Shown one piece after another: positions 19,430 through 27,661 of a stretch of DNA of 64,000 bases; positions within the stretch are counted from its first letter, which is position 1; each line of letters opens with the position of its first letter. Below the pieces are notes generated by a model, which worked only from the letters and a program-made list of their open reading frames with translations, was not told where the DNA came from and searched no databases. The translations under genes and the position numbers were made by a program. This DNA is from Streptomyces cyaneochromogenes (GTDB lineage: Bacteria; Actinomycetota; Actinomycetes; Streptomycetales; Streptomycetaceae), in contig NZ_CP034539.1 in the NCBI RefSeq assembly GCF_003963535.1, forward strand, positions 992,001 through 1,056,000, written 5' to 3'.

Positions 19430-20346
19430 GGGGTGGCGTGCGTCAGCTCGGCGAGGGAGCGGGAGGTGGCCAGCACGGAGGCGAAGGCGGCGACCAGCGT
19501 CGGGTGGTAGATCATGTCGAACACCTCGTCCGGTTCACCCTCGGGCATCGTGCGTACGGCCGGCATGGCACCGTCGGGCTGCTGCGCGGCGGCGAAGCTC
19601 TGCCAGGCCCGTTCGTCCAGGGTGGGCCGGGGCAGACAGGCGTCGACGACGAGGAGTTCGCCGAGCAGGTCCCAGCGCTCGAGGTCCAGCCAGTCGTCGA
19701 TCCAGACGGGCAGCCAGGTGGCGAGGTAGTCGGCGATGTGCGGCGGCAGGCCTTCGGGGTGCTCGCCCCAGTCGGTGAGGTGGAACACCGTGTGGGTGAC
19801 GTCGTAGGCGATGTGCCCGCTGACCGTCCAGGGCTCGGGAGTTCGGCCCAGCCAGGTGGAACCGACGATGTCCGCCTCGGCGATGCGGGGCGTGAGGCCG
19901 AAGCGGCGCTGGAACGCGGAGAGTCCGAGGCGTCGGGTCGGGTCCAGTTCGAGGGCCGCCCAGCTGTCGAGCCGGTGGTAGAGGACGGTGGCACGCTCCA
20001 CCTCGGGCTCGCTGTACCCGAGTTCCTTGTACGGGAGGTACACCTCGAACGGGATCGGCGAGAGCGGTTCGATGCGCTGGCCGCGCACCAGCATGCGACC
20101 GCCGTCCAGGGTGTGCCGCCAGGTGTGGTCGAGGAGCCGGCGCGCGAGGTCGGCCTGCCGCGATCCGGCCACTCCCTCGCGGAACAGCACCCGGCAGATC
20201 AGGGCCAGTTCACCGACCGGCTTGAAGCGCTCCAGGAAGCCCACTTCGGGGTCGACGTCGGGCTCCAGGCGGAATCCGTCGCGATGGGCCCACAGCCACT
20301 CCAGGGCGCGAACGCCGACGGTGTGCATGAGACGGGTGTCGGTCAT
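19426..20346 (-). CDS. DUF6895-like all-alpha protein (paralogue A)
   Basis: A 306-residue soluble, mostly helical protein of unknown function. It shares with the 328-residue product of the next gene upstream the blocks THTVFHLTDWG, LATWLPVWIDDWLD, WDLLGELLVVDACLP and YHPTLVAAFA. No cofactor or catalytic motif is obvious; the conserved Trp, His, Asp and Tyr could line a pocket. I recall this type as DUF6895, but that is not searched. Stop and next start overlap as ATGA. Tandem paralogues in a tight operon suggest a heterodimer or two related steps. Confidence 0.75.
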   Translation of the reverse strand: MTDTRLMHTVGVRALEWLWAHRDGFRLEPDVDPEVGFLERFKPVGELALICRVLFREGVAGSRQADLARRLLDHTWRHTLDGGRMLVRGQRIEPLSPIPFEVYLPYKELGYSEPEVERATVLYHRLDSWAALELDPTRRLGLSAFQRRFGLTPRIAEADIVGSTWLGRTPEPWTVSGHIAYDVTHTVFHLTDWGEHPEGLPPHIADYLATWLPVWIDDWLDLERWDLLGELLVVDACLPRPTLDERAWQSFAAAQQPDGAMPAVRTMPEGEPDEVFDMIYHPTLVAAFASVLATSRSLAELTHATP

Positions 20347-21329
20347 CCGGGCACTCCTTGTCCCGTGTACGCGGCGTCTGAGTCTGCGAAGCCCTCTCCC
20401 GCAAGGCACTTGAGGGTCTGTGCCGCCGCGAAGGCGGCCATCAAGGTGGAGTGGTAGCAGCGCAGGAAGTCCGGCTCCCGATCCGCGCCGGGGCCGTCCC
20501 CGTGGTCCTGCTCCGGGAGCGCTCCGGAGTCGTGCTGGGCCCGCGCGATCCGGGTCCAGGCATGCCCCAGGGTCGCGGGATCGGGCGGGTCCGGGAGGCT
20601 CGCGGCCACGACCAGCAGCTCGCAACTGAGGTCCCACATACCGGCGTCCAGGCAGGTGTCGAGCCAGGGCGGCAGCCAGTGGGCCAGGTAGGCGGCGAGG
20701 TCGGCGGGGACGCCAGCCGGGGTGCGGCCCCAGTCGGTGAGATGGAAGACGACGTGGGTGAGCGCGTATCCCGAGGAGCGCTCGAAGGTCCACGGTTCGG
20801 GAAGTCCGCCCAGCCAGGTGCGTCGCAGCGCCTGCTCGGCCCGCTCCGGCCGGTGGATGCCGCTGCGCCGCTCGGCCTTCAGGACGCCGAGCCGGCGGGT
20901 CGGGTCCTGCTCGGTGAGCCGCCAGCTGCGGGTACGGGCCGTCGTGCCGGCGGCGGCCTCGTACCCGGCGTGCCGCAACCCGGCCGCGGCGAAGACGGAG
21001 TAGATCTCCAGGGGGTACGTCGCGAAGGGTTCCAGCCGCTGCAGCCGCAGGAACAGCTCGCCCCGGCCGGTCTGTTGCCAGGCGAAGCGCAACAGGTCGG
21101 CCGCGCGGGCGTGCAGCGGGTCGGTCGGCCGCGTGTGCGCGCGGACGCTCGCGCAGGTCTGGGCCAGTTCCCCGAGCGGTTTCCAGGTGGCGTCCACGTG
21201 GCCGTCGAGGGTGAGCGCGTCCTCCCCGAGCGCGAAGTCGTCGCGGTGGGCGGACAGCCAGGCGAACGCGGCGGCTGCGACCTCGCGGATCTCGCCGACG
21301 CCCGGGGCGCTCACGCCCAGGGCAGTCAT
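20343..21329 (-). CDS. DUF6895-like all-alpha protein (paralogue B)
   Basis: A 328-residue paralogue of the protein at 19426-20346. Conserved blocks are LTHVVFHLTDWG, LAHWLPPWLDTCLD, WDLSCELLVVAASLP and YHSTLMAAFAAAQTL. The N-terminal domain, with AFAWLSAHRDDFALGEDA, also aligns with LEWLWAHRDGFRLEPD of copy A. Both flanking junctions are four-base ATGA overlaps, so the protein is made in fixed ratio with its neighbours. Function is unknown. Confidence 0.75.
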   Translation of the reverse strand: MTALGVSAPGVGEIREVAAAAFAWLSAHRDDFALGEDALTLDGHVDATWKPLGELAQTCASVRAHTRPTDPLHARAADLLRFAWQQTGRGELFLRLQRLEPFATYPLEIYSVFAAAGLRHAGYEAAAGTTARTRSWRLTEQDPTRRLGVLKAERRSGIHRPERAEQALRRTWLGGLPEPWTFERSSGYALTHVVFHLTDWGRTPAGVPADLAAYLAHWLPPWLDTCLDAGMWDLSCELLVVAASLPDPPDPATLGHAWTRIARAQHDSGALPEQDHGDGPGADREPDFLRCYHSTLMAAFAAAQTLKCLAGEGFADSDAAYTGQGVPG

Positions 21330-22060
21330 ACGAGGGCTCCGGCCGTCCGCATGACACGAGCGGCCTGTACCTGAAGGGCGACCCGGGGGTCGTTGCCGCC
21401 CATGAGTTCTACGAAGTCCAGCCCGGCTTCGAGGCCGAGCGCGTCGGGGACCCCGTCGAGCAGGGTCAGCCAGCGCCCGGCGCCGGCCGCCTGCTGCCAG
21501 TCCCTGCGTCGGACGGCCCGTACGAAGCCCCGGGCCACGTCGACCGGGCGGCGCCGTGCCGCGCGGGCCACGCCGCAGTCCTCGCCGGGTACCGCGAGCG
21601 GTGCCAGGACGGCGAGTTGATGCGTCAGCGCCTGCCAGGCCGCCTCGTCGAGCCAGCTTGCGTCGGGTTCGCCGCCCTCGTCCTCGAAGGGCGCACCGGG
21701 TGGTCCTTGGGCACCGGTCAGGGGCGTGTCGAGCCGCCGCAGGGTGCGACTCATCGCCCAGTGGCTCCACTTGACGGTGGGCGCCGCGTCGGCGCGGGGC
21801 GGGAAGGCCTCCACCGTCTTCCGGAACACGGCTAGTGCCTCCGGATCGGGTGGGGCGGGGAAGAGTACGTGCGGCAGCAGCAGGTCTGCTCCCAACACGC
21901 GTACGGCCGCGAGGTCGAGGCTGCCCTCGATCTCCTCCACGGCCCCGGTGCCGATGCCGGACATGCGCACGTGGTCCCCGCCCCGAAGAGCGGAGACCAC
22001 GTCGGACGCAAGGTCCTGCACCGCGCCCTGCAAGAGGGCCGAAGTGCCTGACTGCTCCAT
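21326..22060 (-). CDS. Hypothetical protein of the DUF6895-like operon
   Basis: A 244-residue soluble protein with no family recognised. It is rich in Ala, Asp and Arg, with segments VKWSHWAMSRTLRR, ASWLDEAAWQALTHQLAVL and a helical C terminus ending in a stretch with LEAGLDFVELMGGNDPRVAL. Its stop overlaps the next start. Position between the small first gene and the two paralogues suggests a subunit or partner of theirs. It follows the 61-aa gene by 22 bases. Confidence 0.65.
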   Translation of the reverse strand: MEQSGTSALLQGAVQDLASDVVSALRGGDHVRMSGIGTGAVEEIEGSLDLAAVRVLGADLLLPHVLFPAPPDPEALAVFRKTVEAFPPRADAAPTVKWSHWAMSRTLRRLDTPLTGAQGPPGAPFEDEGGEPDASWLDEAAWQALTHQLAVLAPLAVPGEDCGVARAARRRPVDVARGFVRAVRRRDWQQAAGAGRWLTLLDGVPDALGLEAGLDFVELMGGNDPRVALQVQAARVMRTAGALV

Positions 22061-22082
22061 TCAGCCTGCTCCCGTCGTCCGC

Positions 22083-22268
22083 TCAGCCCTTCTTGGGGCG
22101 GGGGGTCGGCGGGGACAGCAGCAGCTTGGTGTCTGCGGAGAGCAGCGCCAGGGCGGCGCACTCACGGCTGTCGCGGAAGACACCGTCGGGTTCGGCAGGG
22201 TCAAGTGCCGCCTCGAGGTCGGTCCGGACGCCGGTGAGGTCTTCGAGGGCCTTGTCAACGGAAGGCAT
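22083..22268 (-). CDS. Small 61-aa protein heading the DUF6895-like operon
   Basis: A 61-residue protein with an acidic helical N-terminal two thirds (VDKALEDLTGVRTDLEAAL), one Cys, and a tail LLLSPPTPRPKKG that is Pro/Lys-rich. GAGGAGAT lies upstream of the ATG at 22268. As the first, small gene of a coupled operon with unknown modifying-type proteins and a serine hydrolase it could be a peptide precursor, but it could equally be a structural or regulatory protein. No leader or core signature is recognisable. Confidence 0.5.
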   Translation of the reverse strand: MPSVDKALEDLTGVRTDLEAALDPAEPDGVFRDSRECAALALLSADTKLLLSPPTPRPKKG

Positions 22269-22536
22269 ATCACCATCTCCTCTGGTTCAGCCATAGCCTT
22301 CACGACTCAGATCACCATATGTCCACAAAAGGCGCATCTTTTCCCACAAAACTCACTAGTCCACTTGTTCAACATTTCGGACGAATGATAAAGCTTTAAG
22401 CGATAAATCCGTCGCCCTTATCTCGAATTATGCGTTAACAACTGAGCGGTCTCCTGCTAATAATTCGGCCATCGCCACCGCGCCCCGGCACCCCGGGGCC
22501 GCCGTTCCCCGAGTCATCCGCACGAGAGGCCCCCTC
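22269..22536 (-). promoter_or_regulatory. AT-rich promoter island upstream of the 61-aa gene
   Basis: About 200 bases around 22300-22470 are far more A/T-rich than the surrounding DNA, with runs such as TTTTCCCACAAAAC and GATAAAGCTTTAAGCG. No gene is visible on either strand. It probably holds the promoter of the operon running left and marks a recombination border with the broken gene to the right. No exact sigma box was assigned. Confidence 0.45.
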
Positions 22537-22572
22537 ATGCGCTCGACCAGATACGCCCTCAGATTCGCAGTG

Positions 22573-23103
22573 TCCTCGTCCGTTCCCTCGACGACATCAC
22601 CCTGGAGCACGTGCCGCCCCCCTACCCGGGGACGACGAACTCCTGGTGCGCACCACGGTCGTCGGGATATGCGGCTCCGACACCCATGCCGCGGCCGGCC
22701 ACCAATATCGAGGCCGCCCTCGTCGAGCCACTCGCCACCCCGGTGCAAGCCGTGGCGAAGGCCGGCGATCTCACCGGCCGCACGGTCGCCGTCCTCGGCG
22801 CTGGCCCCATCGGCCTGCTCACCCTCCTCGCCGCCCGGCACGCGGGCTCCGCCCGGATCGCCGTCACCGACGTCATGGCCGGCAAGCGTGAGCGCGCGCT
22901 GCGGCTCGGCGCCGACGCGGGTTTGCCCGCCGACGCCCCCGACCTGGTCGAACGGACCCACGCCGCGCTCGGCGGTCCGGCCGACGTCGTCCTCAGCCGA
23001 GATCGTCACCTCCACCTATCCGCTGGAGGACGCCGCCAAGGCCTTCGCCGCGTCCGTCGATCCCGAGCAGGTCAAGGTGCTGGTCACCATGGACGGTTCG
23101 TAG
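22573..23103 (+). pseudogene. Zinc-type alcohol/sorbitol dehydrogenase, deleted and frameshifted
   Basis: Pieces in three frames reconstruct a medium-chain dehydrogenase: VRSLDDITLEHVPPPYPG, then GICGSDTHAAAGH, then a jump to EAALVEPLATPVQAVAKAG, the Rossmann motif VAVLGAGPIGLLTLLAA, and finally IVTSTYPLEDAAKAFAAS. The middle of the catalytic domain, with the structural zinc cysteines, and part of the C-terminal half are missing. The stop at 23101-23103 is followed 84 bases later by a DeoR-type regulator, which probably once controlled it. Confidence 0.8.
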
Positions 23104-23187
23104 ATCGGGGCCAAGATCCGGTGCCCGGACGGGTCCCGGGCAATATGGGAAGCTGCACGACCGAAGCCACGGGGAAGGAGGGGCACG

Positions 23188-23994
23188 GTGACCGCCCGTA
23201 CGCGACTGTCGCAGGCCGCCGTCGAGGAGCGTCGCCAGGCGGTGCTCCAGTACGTCGCCGAGCACGGTGAGACCCGTATCGACGACCTTGCCCGGCAGTT
23301 CGACGTCAGTCTGATGACGATGCACCGGGACCTGGACGATCTCGCCGGGCGGCATCTGCTGCGCAAGGAGCGCGGCCGGGCCGTCGCCTTCCCCGCCCTC
23401 ACCATGGAGACCGCCACCCGTTTCCGTGAGAACAGCGCCCTGGCGGCCAAGAACGCCCTGTGCGCGGCCGTCGCCGGCCGGATCCGGCCGGGCAGCACGG
23501 TACTCATGGACGACTCGACGACCCTGTTCCCCCTGATCCCCCGGCTGGCCGGGCTGGACCAACTGCACGTCGTCACCAATTCCGTAGGCCTCGCGCAACG
23601 ACTCGGGTCCGCGCCCGGCGTGAGCGTCACCCTGCTCGGCGGCACCTACCGGGGCGACTTCAACTCCTGCACCGGCCCCAGCGTCACCCGCGCCCTCGCC
23701 CAGATCCGGGCCGACCTCGCCCTGATGTCCGCCACCGCCATCATGGAAGGCCGCCTCTTCCACCCCCTGAACGACTACGTCGAGGTGAAGCGGGCCATGA
23801 TCGCCTCCGCCGAACAGACGCTGCTGCTGGCGGACCACTCGAAGTTCGGCAAGGCCGCCACGTACGCGTACGGCACCGTGGCCGACTACGGCGCCGTCAT
23901 CACCGACACCGCGACCCCCGACGCCGAACTCGCGGCCATCCACGGCCTCGGAGTCCGCGTCGAGATGGTCGAACCCGAAGAGCCCTCCCCGTGA
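23188..23994 (+). CDS. DeoR/GlpR family transcriptional regulator
   Basis: A 268-residue sugar-phosphate-responsive repressor. The N-terminal helix-turn-helix is ERRQAVLQYVAEHGETRIDDLA followed by SLMTMHRDLDDL; the C-terminal DeoR sensor domain has VLMDDSTTLFPL, VVTNSVGLAQRL, LLGGTYRG and a typical DHSKFGK. GGGAAGGAGGGG precedes the GTG at 23188. Its original target is likely the ruined polyol-type dehydrogenase just upstream and the ruined HAD gene downstream, so it may now be an orphan. Confidence 0.9.
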   Translation: MTARTRLSQAAVEERRQAVLQYVAEHGETRIDDLARQFDVSLMTMHRDLDDLAGRHLLRKERGRAVAFPALTMETATRFRENSALAAKNALCAAVAGRIRPGSTVLMDDSTTLFPLIPRLAGLDQLHVVTNSVGLAQRLGSAPGVSVTLLGGTYRGDFNSCTGPSVTRALAQIRADLALMSATAIMEGRLFHPLNDYVEVKRAMIASAEQTLLLADHSKFGKAATYAYGTVADYGAVITDTATPDAELAAIHGLGVRVEMVEPEEPSP

Positions 23995-24044
23995 TACACA
24001 CCCGCTTCGCCACGCCGAGCGCCTAGCGTCCCAGCGAGATCGAG

Positions 24045-24412
24045 ATGGCGACGCCCGCGCCCCCGGTCGAGGCGGTGCTGTTCGACTTCAGCGGCGTACG
24101 GGGAACTCACCGCCCCGGACGCCTGGGTCCCCTATCCCGACACCGAACCGATCCTGCGCGCCCTGCGTGAGCGCGGGCTGCGCATCGGCATCGTCAGCGA
24201 TTTCGCCTGGGACCTGCGCACCCACCTGGCCCACCACGGGCTGGACGATCTGATCGACACCTGCGTCATCTCCTACGAGCAGGGGCGCGAGAAGCCAGAC
24301 CCGCAGCTGCTCCTCAAGGCCTGCGCCGACCTCGGCACCGCCCCCCGCCCTGCCGTCGGAGCAGCGCACCGGTGAGCGCGGTCTGGCGGAGGTACTGCGG
24401 CTCGTCCCCTGA
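24045..24412 (+). pseudogene. HAD-like hydrolase remnant
   Basis: From ATG at 24045 the frame gives VEAVLFDFSGVR (HAD motif I, DxS variant), then the cap domain is deleted and a second frame gives ILRALRERGLRIGIVSDFAWD (motif II), SYEQGREKPDPQLLLKAC (motif III Lys). A third shift is needed to read ERGLAEVLRLVP to the stop at 24410-24412. The motif IV region is lost. It follows the DeoR gene by 50 bases and probably belonged to the same catabolic operon. Confidence 0.75.
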
Positions 24413-24588
24413 CGGCCCGACCGCGGTCGCCGCTGTCGCACGCGACAACCAGTGGTCGACCAAATGATGCGCCCGGATCTCTTCATCCGGATGCGCCCAC
24501 CCCTTCGACCCTTCAGCAAATCCCCAGCTAGAGGCACCATCTGGGCAATGTGCCACCCGTCACATGGGCGCCGGGAACGAATCTTCCT

Positions 24589-24611
24589 GTTTACTTGTTC
24601 GGACAGTAAAC
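24589..24611. promoter_or_regulatory. Palindromic operator upstream of the ene-reductase
   Basis: GTTTACT at 24589-24595 and AGTAAAC at 24605-24611 form perfect 7-base arms around nine bases; the centre holds a nearly palindromic TGTTCGGACA. It lies 75 bases before the coding start. The form is typical of TetR-family operators; no TetR gene is in the window. Confidence 0.6.
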
Positions 24612-24685
24612 GGCGCGACTGAGCGTCGGTTCGTCACGGCCGCTGCGCGTGCAGCGGCCCCGTCCGCGAAGCAAGGAATGTGATC

Positions 24686-25762
24686 ATGTCGACGGCCTTT
24701 GAGTCCTACGACCTCGCCGGTACGCGTCTGTCGAACCGGATCGTGATGGCCCCGATGACCCGCAGCCGTGCCTACGGCCCCGGGCAGTCCCCCACCGACC
24801 TGATGGCCGAGTACTACGCGCAGCGGGCGGGCGCCGGGCTGATCGTCACGGAGGGCACCCAGCCGTCGGTGATCGGCCAGGGCTACCCCGACACTCCGGG
24901 CATCCACTCCGCCGAGCAGATCGAGGCCTGGCGGCGGGTGACCGACGCCGTGCACGCCAAGGGCGGTGCGATCTACCTGCAGTTGATGCACACCGGCCGG
25001 GTCGGCCACCCGTCCCTGATGGGCCTGACGCCGGTCGGCCCCTCCCCGGTCCAGGCCAAGGGGCAGGTCTACACCCACGAGGGTCCTCAGGACTTCGTCA
25101 CGCCCAAGGAGCTGACCGAGGACGAGATCCAGGAGACGATCGCCGACTACGTCTCGGCCGCCCGCAACGCCGTCGAGGCCGGCTTCGACGGCGTGGAGCT
25201 GCACGGCGCCAACGGCTACCTGATCCACCAGTTCCTCGCCCCGAACAGCAACACCCGCACCGACGGCTGGGGCGGCAGCCCTGAGGCGCGCATCCGCTTC
25301 GCGGTCGAGACGGCCAAGGCCACCGCCGAGGCGATCGGCGCGGACAAGGTCGGCTTCCGCATCTCGCCGGCCAACCCCTACAACGACATCGAGGAGACCG
25401 ACCGCACCGACGTCGAGGCCACCTACACCGCCCTCGTGAACGCGCTCGCGCCGCTGAACCTGGCCTACCTGCACCAGATGGAGGCCCCCGAGGTCCGCGA
25501 CCTCACGTTGCGCCTGCGCAAGGCGTGGCCCACCACCTTCATCCTCAACCCGTTCACCGGCATGGAGCCCACCGGGCCCGAGGAGCTGAAGCTGCTCGAG
25601 GACAACACCGCCGACCTCATCGCCTACGGCGGCCTCTTCCTCGCCAACCCCGACCTGCCCACCCGCCTGCGGCAGGGCGGCCCCTTCAACACCCCCGACC
25701 GCGCCACCTCCTTCGGCGGCGACCACAAGGGCTACACCGACTATCCCGCCCTCAACTCGTAA
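24686..25762 (+). CDS. Alkene reductase, Old Yellow Enzyme family
   Basis: A 358-residue FMN-dependent ene-reductase of the NemA/OYE type. Motifs are NRIVMAPMTRSRA near the N terminus, LQLMHTGRVGHP, GVELHGANGYLIHQFL (the His-Asn substrate pair region), and YGGLFLANPDLPTRLR at the phosphate-binding end. It reduces activated C=C bonds and can detoxify electrophiles or nitro compounds using NADPH. AAGGA is eight bases before the ATG at 24686; an in-frame GTG at 24680 is less well placed. A palindromic operator sits upstream. Confidence 0.93.
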   Translation: MSTAFESYDLAGTRLSNRIVMAPMTRSRAYGPGQSPTDLMAEYYAQRAGAGLIVTEGTQPSVIGQGYPDTPGIHSAEQIEAWRRVTDAVHAKGGAIYLQLMHTGRVGHPSLMGLTPVGPSPVQAKGQVYTHEGPQDFVTPKELTEDEIQETIADYVSAARNAVEAGFDGVELHGANGYLIHQFLAPNSNTRTDGWGGSPEARIRFAVETAKATAEAIGADKVGFRISPANPYNDIEETDRTDVEATYTALVNALAPLNLAYLHQMEAPEVRDLTLRLRKAWPTTFILNPFTGMEPTGPEELKLLEDNTADLIAYGGLFLANPDLPTRLRQGGPFNTPDRATSFGGDHKGYTDYPALNS

Positions 25763-25806
25763 CCGACGGCACCGAGTCACACCGCGGCGCCTGACGGATC
25801 AGGCCG

Positions 25807-26682
25807 TCAGCGCTTCGCGACGGCCTCCCGCGCGGCGGGCACCACCTCTTGGGCGAAGACGCTCAGCTGCCGGTCGTGATCCTCGTCCGGCCAGTACGAG
25901 AAGCCGTTCATGCCGTACTCCCGGTGCAGTTCGGCGATCCGGTCGACCCACTGCTCGACAGGACCGTCGAACGCGCCGCGGGATCTCTGCCTGATCATCC
26001 CGTTGAGGTTGTAGCTCTTGCGGAGTCCGGCCGGATCGCGTCCGGCCCGGGCGGCGGCATCGTCGATGCGGGCGACGGCCTCCCCGAGCCGGTCCAGGCC
26101 GAGGAAGCCCAGCGAGGGCATCCAGCCGTCGGCCTTGGTGCCGGTCAGCTCCAGCATGCGGGGGCCGTAGGCACCCAGCCAGATCCCGAGCGAGGGCGAC
26201 GGCGTGGGCCCCGGATGGACACCGGCCACGCGGTAGTACGCGCCGCCGGCCCGCGCCGAGCGCTCACCGCTCCACATGGCCCGGATGACATCGATCGCCT
26301 CCGACAGCGCTTCCAGGGACTCCCTCTTGGTCCTGCGCGGACCGCCCATGGCCTCGATGGCCTCCCAGAAGGCGCCCGCGCCCAGACCGAGTTGCAGCCG
26401 GCCCCCGGAGAGCAGATCGAAGCTCGCGGCGGCCTTGGCCAGCATCGCGGGCGGACGCAGCGGCAGGTTGGCCACCGTCGGGACGAAGGTCACCCGTTCG
26501 GTCCGGGCCGCCAGAAAGGCCATGAGCGTCCAGGTGTCGTAGAAGGCCTTCTGATACGGGTGGTCCTGGACCGTGACGAAGTCCAGACCCTCCCGATCGG
26601 CCTGCAGGGCCCGCCGCAACGGTTGGTCTCCGTCGCCCCACACCGGATCGACATTCGCACCGAAAAGGACAGGCAGACCCAT
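25807..26682 (-). CDS. LLM class flavin-dependent oxidoreductase (copy 1)
   Basis: A 291-residue luciferase-like monooxygenase-fold protein. Conserved features are FVTVQDHPYQ, a TERVTFVPTVANLPLRPPAMLAKAAASFDLLSGG block read in pieces, LGLGAGAFWEAI and a C-terminal FSYWPDEDHD. Cofactor could be FMN or F420. It is divergent from a MarR gene and the palindrome at 26726-26745 lies between them, so MarR control is likely. It converges with the ene-reductase, 44 bases apart. Confidence 0.88.
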   Translation of the reverse strand: MGLPVLFGANVDPVWGDGDQPLRRALQADREGLDFVTVQDHPYQKAFYDTWTLMAFLAARTERVTFVPTVANLPLRPPAMLAKAAASFDLLSGGRLQLGLGAGAFWEAIEAMGGPRRTKRESLEALSEAIDVIRAMWSGERSARAGGAYYRVAGVHPGPTPSPSLGIWLGAYGPRMLELTGTKADGWMPSLGFLGLDRLGEAVARIDDAAARAGRDPAGLRKSYNLNGMIRQRSRGAFDGPVEQWVDRIAELHREYGMNGFSYWPDEDHDRQLSVFAQEVVPAAREAVAKR

Positions 26683-26725
26683 GGTTCCACTCCGCTGTCG
26701 GCTCGGGGATCTGCGGTCACCGTAC

Positions 26726-26745
26726 TCCATTGGCCGACCAATGGA
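26726..26745. promoter_or_regulatory. Palindromic MarR-type operator between LLM gene and marR
   Basis: TCCATTGG at 26726-26733 and CCAATGGA at 26738-26745 are perfect inverted arms around CCGA. It lies midway between divergent starts at 26682 and 26799, which is the expected place for a MarR dimer site controlling both genes. A one-base-longer variant occurs at 27483-27497. Confidence 0.75.
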
Positions 26746-26798
26746 ATGCGTGGGTGAGATGATTCCCCGATCCACACCACACCGGAGGAGCACGCACC

Positions 26799-27299
26799 AT
26801 GCCGCCAGCTTCCGAGCCGATGCCGGGAAAGGACGACGCGGTGCCCACCGTCGCCGGCGCCCCCATGAGCGAGGCGATCTTCCGCGCCGCTCGGGTGCAC
26901 CGGATCATGGCCGGCGGCCTCCTGCGCGAGACAGGCCTGTATCCGGGCCAGGAGTTGCTGATGATGCAGCTCTGGGAGCGTGGTGAGCAGCGTCAGGCGG
27001 ACCTGATCAGGACGCTCGGCCTGGATCCGTCCACCGTCACGAAGATGCTGCAGCGCCTCGAACAGTCCGGCTTCGTCACCCGCAGGCCGTCCGCCACCGA
27101 CCGCCGGGCCGTCGTCGTCAGCACGACGCGGGCCGGTCAGGCCCTGCGCGACCGGGTCCTGCAGGCGTGGCGCGACCTGGAGCAGATCACCGTGCACGGC
27201 CTCACCGGCGACGAGTGCGAGCAGGCGATGTATCTGCTGTCCCGGATCGAGGCGAACCTCACGGGCAAGAGCGACGACGGCGCCGAGCCGGCCGTTTAG
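26799..27299 (+). CDS. MarR family transcriptional regulator
   Basis: A 166-residue winged-helix regulator. The recognition region is GLDPSTVTKMLQRLEQSGFV and the wing is TRRPSATDRRAVVV, followed by the dimerisation helices. The N-terminal 20 residues are extra and polar. GGAGGAG precedes the ATG at 26799. It is divergent from the LLM oxidoreductase and probably represses it and itself through the palindrome at 26726-26745; ligands of this family are often phenolics or oxidants. Confidence 0.92.
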   Translation: MPPASEPMPGKDDAVPTVAGAPMSEAIFRAARVHRIMAGGLLRETGLYPGQELLMMQLWERGEQRQADLIRTLGLDPSTVTKMLQRLEQSGFVTRRPSATDRRAVVVSTTRAGQALRDRVLQAWRDLEQITVHGLTGDECEQAMYLLSRIEANLTGKSDDGAEPAV

Positions 27300-27597
27300 C
27301 CGCTCGGCCCGGCCCACGCGGGCCCTGCATCAACCCGCAGTCGGACTACGCCACGAGCGGGCCGGTGCATGCCGCGCGGGCGGCCGCGATCCCGCGGCCG
27401 TGCTCCTCGCCCACTGCCCGAGCGGTCCTGGGTACCCATCTGCCAGTACCCATCTGCCAGTCACGACCCTGGCCCCCCACTTATTGGGTCGGCCAATCAA
27501 GGGAATGGCATCAGGTCGCGATGGGGCTTCGACGAGGGCCCGCCTGTCAGAACCGGCTCCGGCTCCACCGCCGAGACGTAGTTCACACACGACGTCC
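27300..27597. other. Gap with a 14-base tandem duplication and a second MarR-like site
   Basis: No gene is recognised here. GTACCCATCTGCCA is directly duplicated at 27432-27445 and 27446-27459. ATTGGGTCGGCCAAT at 27483-27497 matches the operator at 26726-26745 except for one inserted G. The layout suggests that a MarR-controlled gene once started near 27500 and was deleted. Confidence 0.5.
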
Positions 27598-27624
27598 TGT
27601 CACACATGACGTGTCGCCCTGGTC
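27598..27624 (+). promoter_or_regulatory. ECF41-type promoter of the carboxymuconolactone decarboxylase gene
   Basis: TGTCACA at 27598-27604 and GGTC at 27621-27624 are separated by exactly 16 bases and lie 38 bases before the coding start. This fits the reported ECF41 promoter form (TGTCACA, then a CGTC-like box). It is one of six in 9.3 kb. Confidence 0.8.
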
Positions 27625-27661
27625 AGTGGTGCGTATCCCGCTACTCGGCAAGGAGATCACC

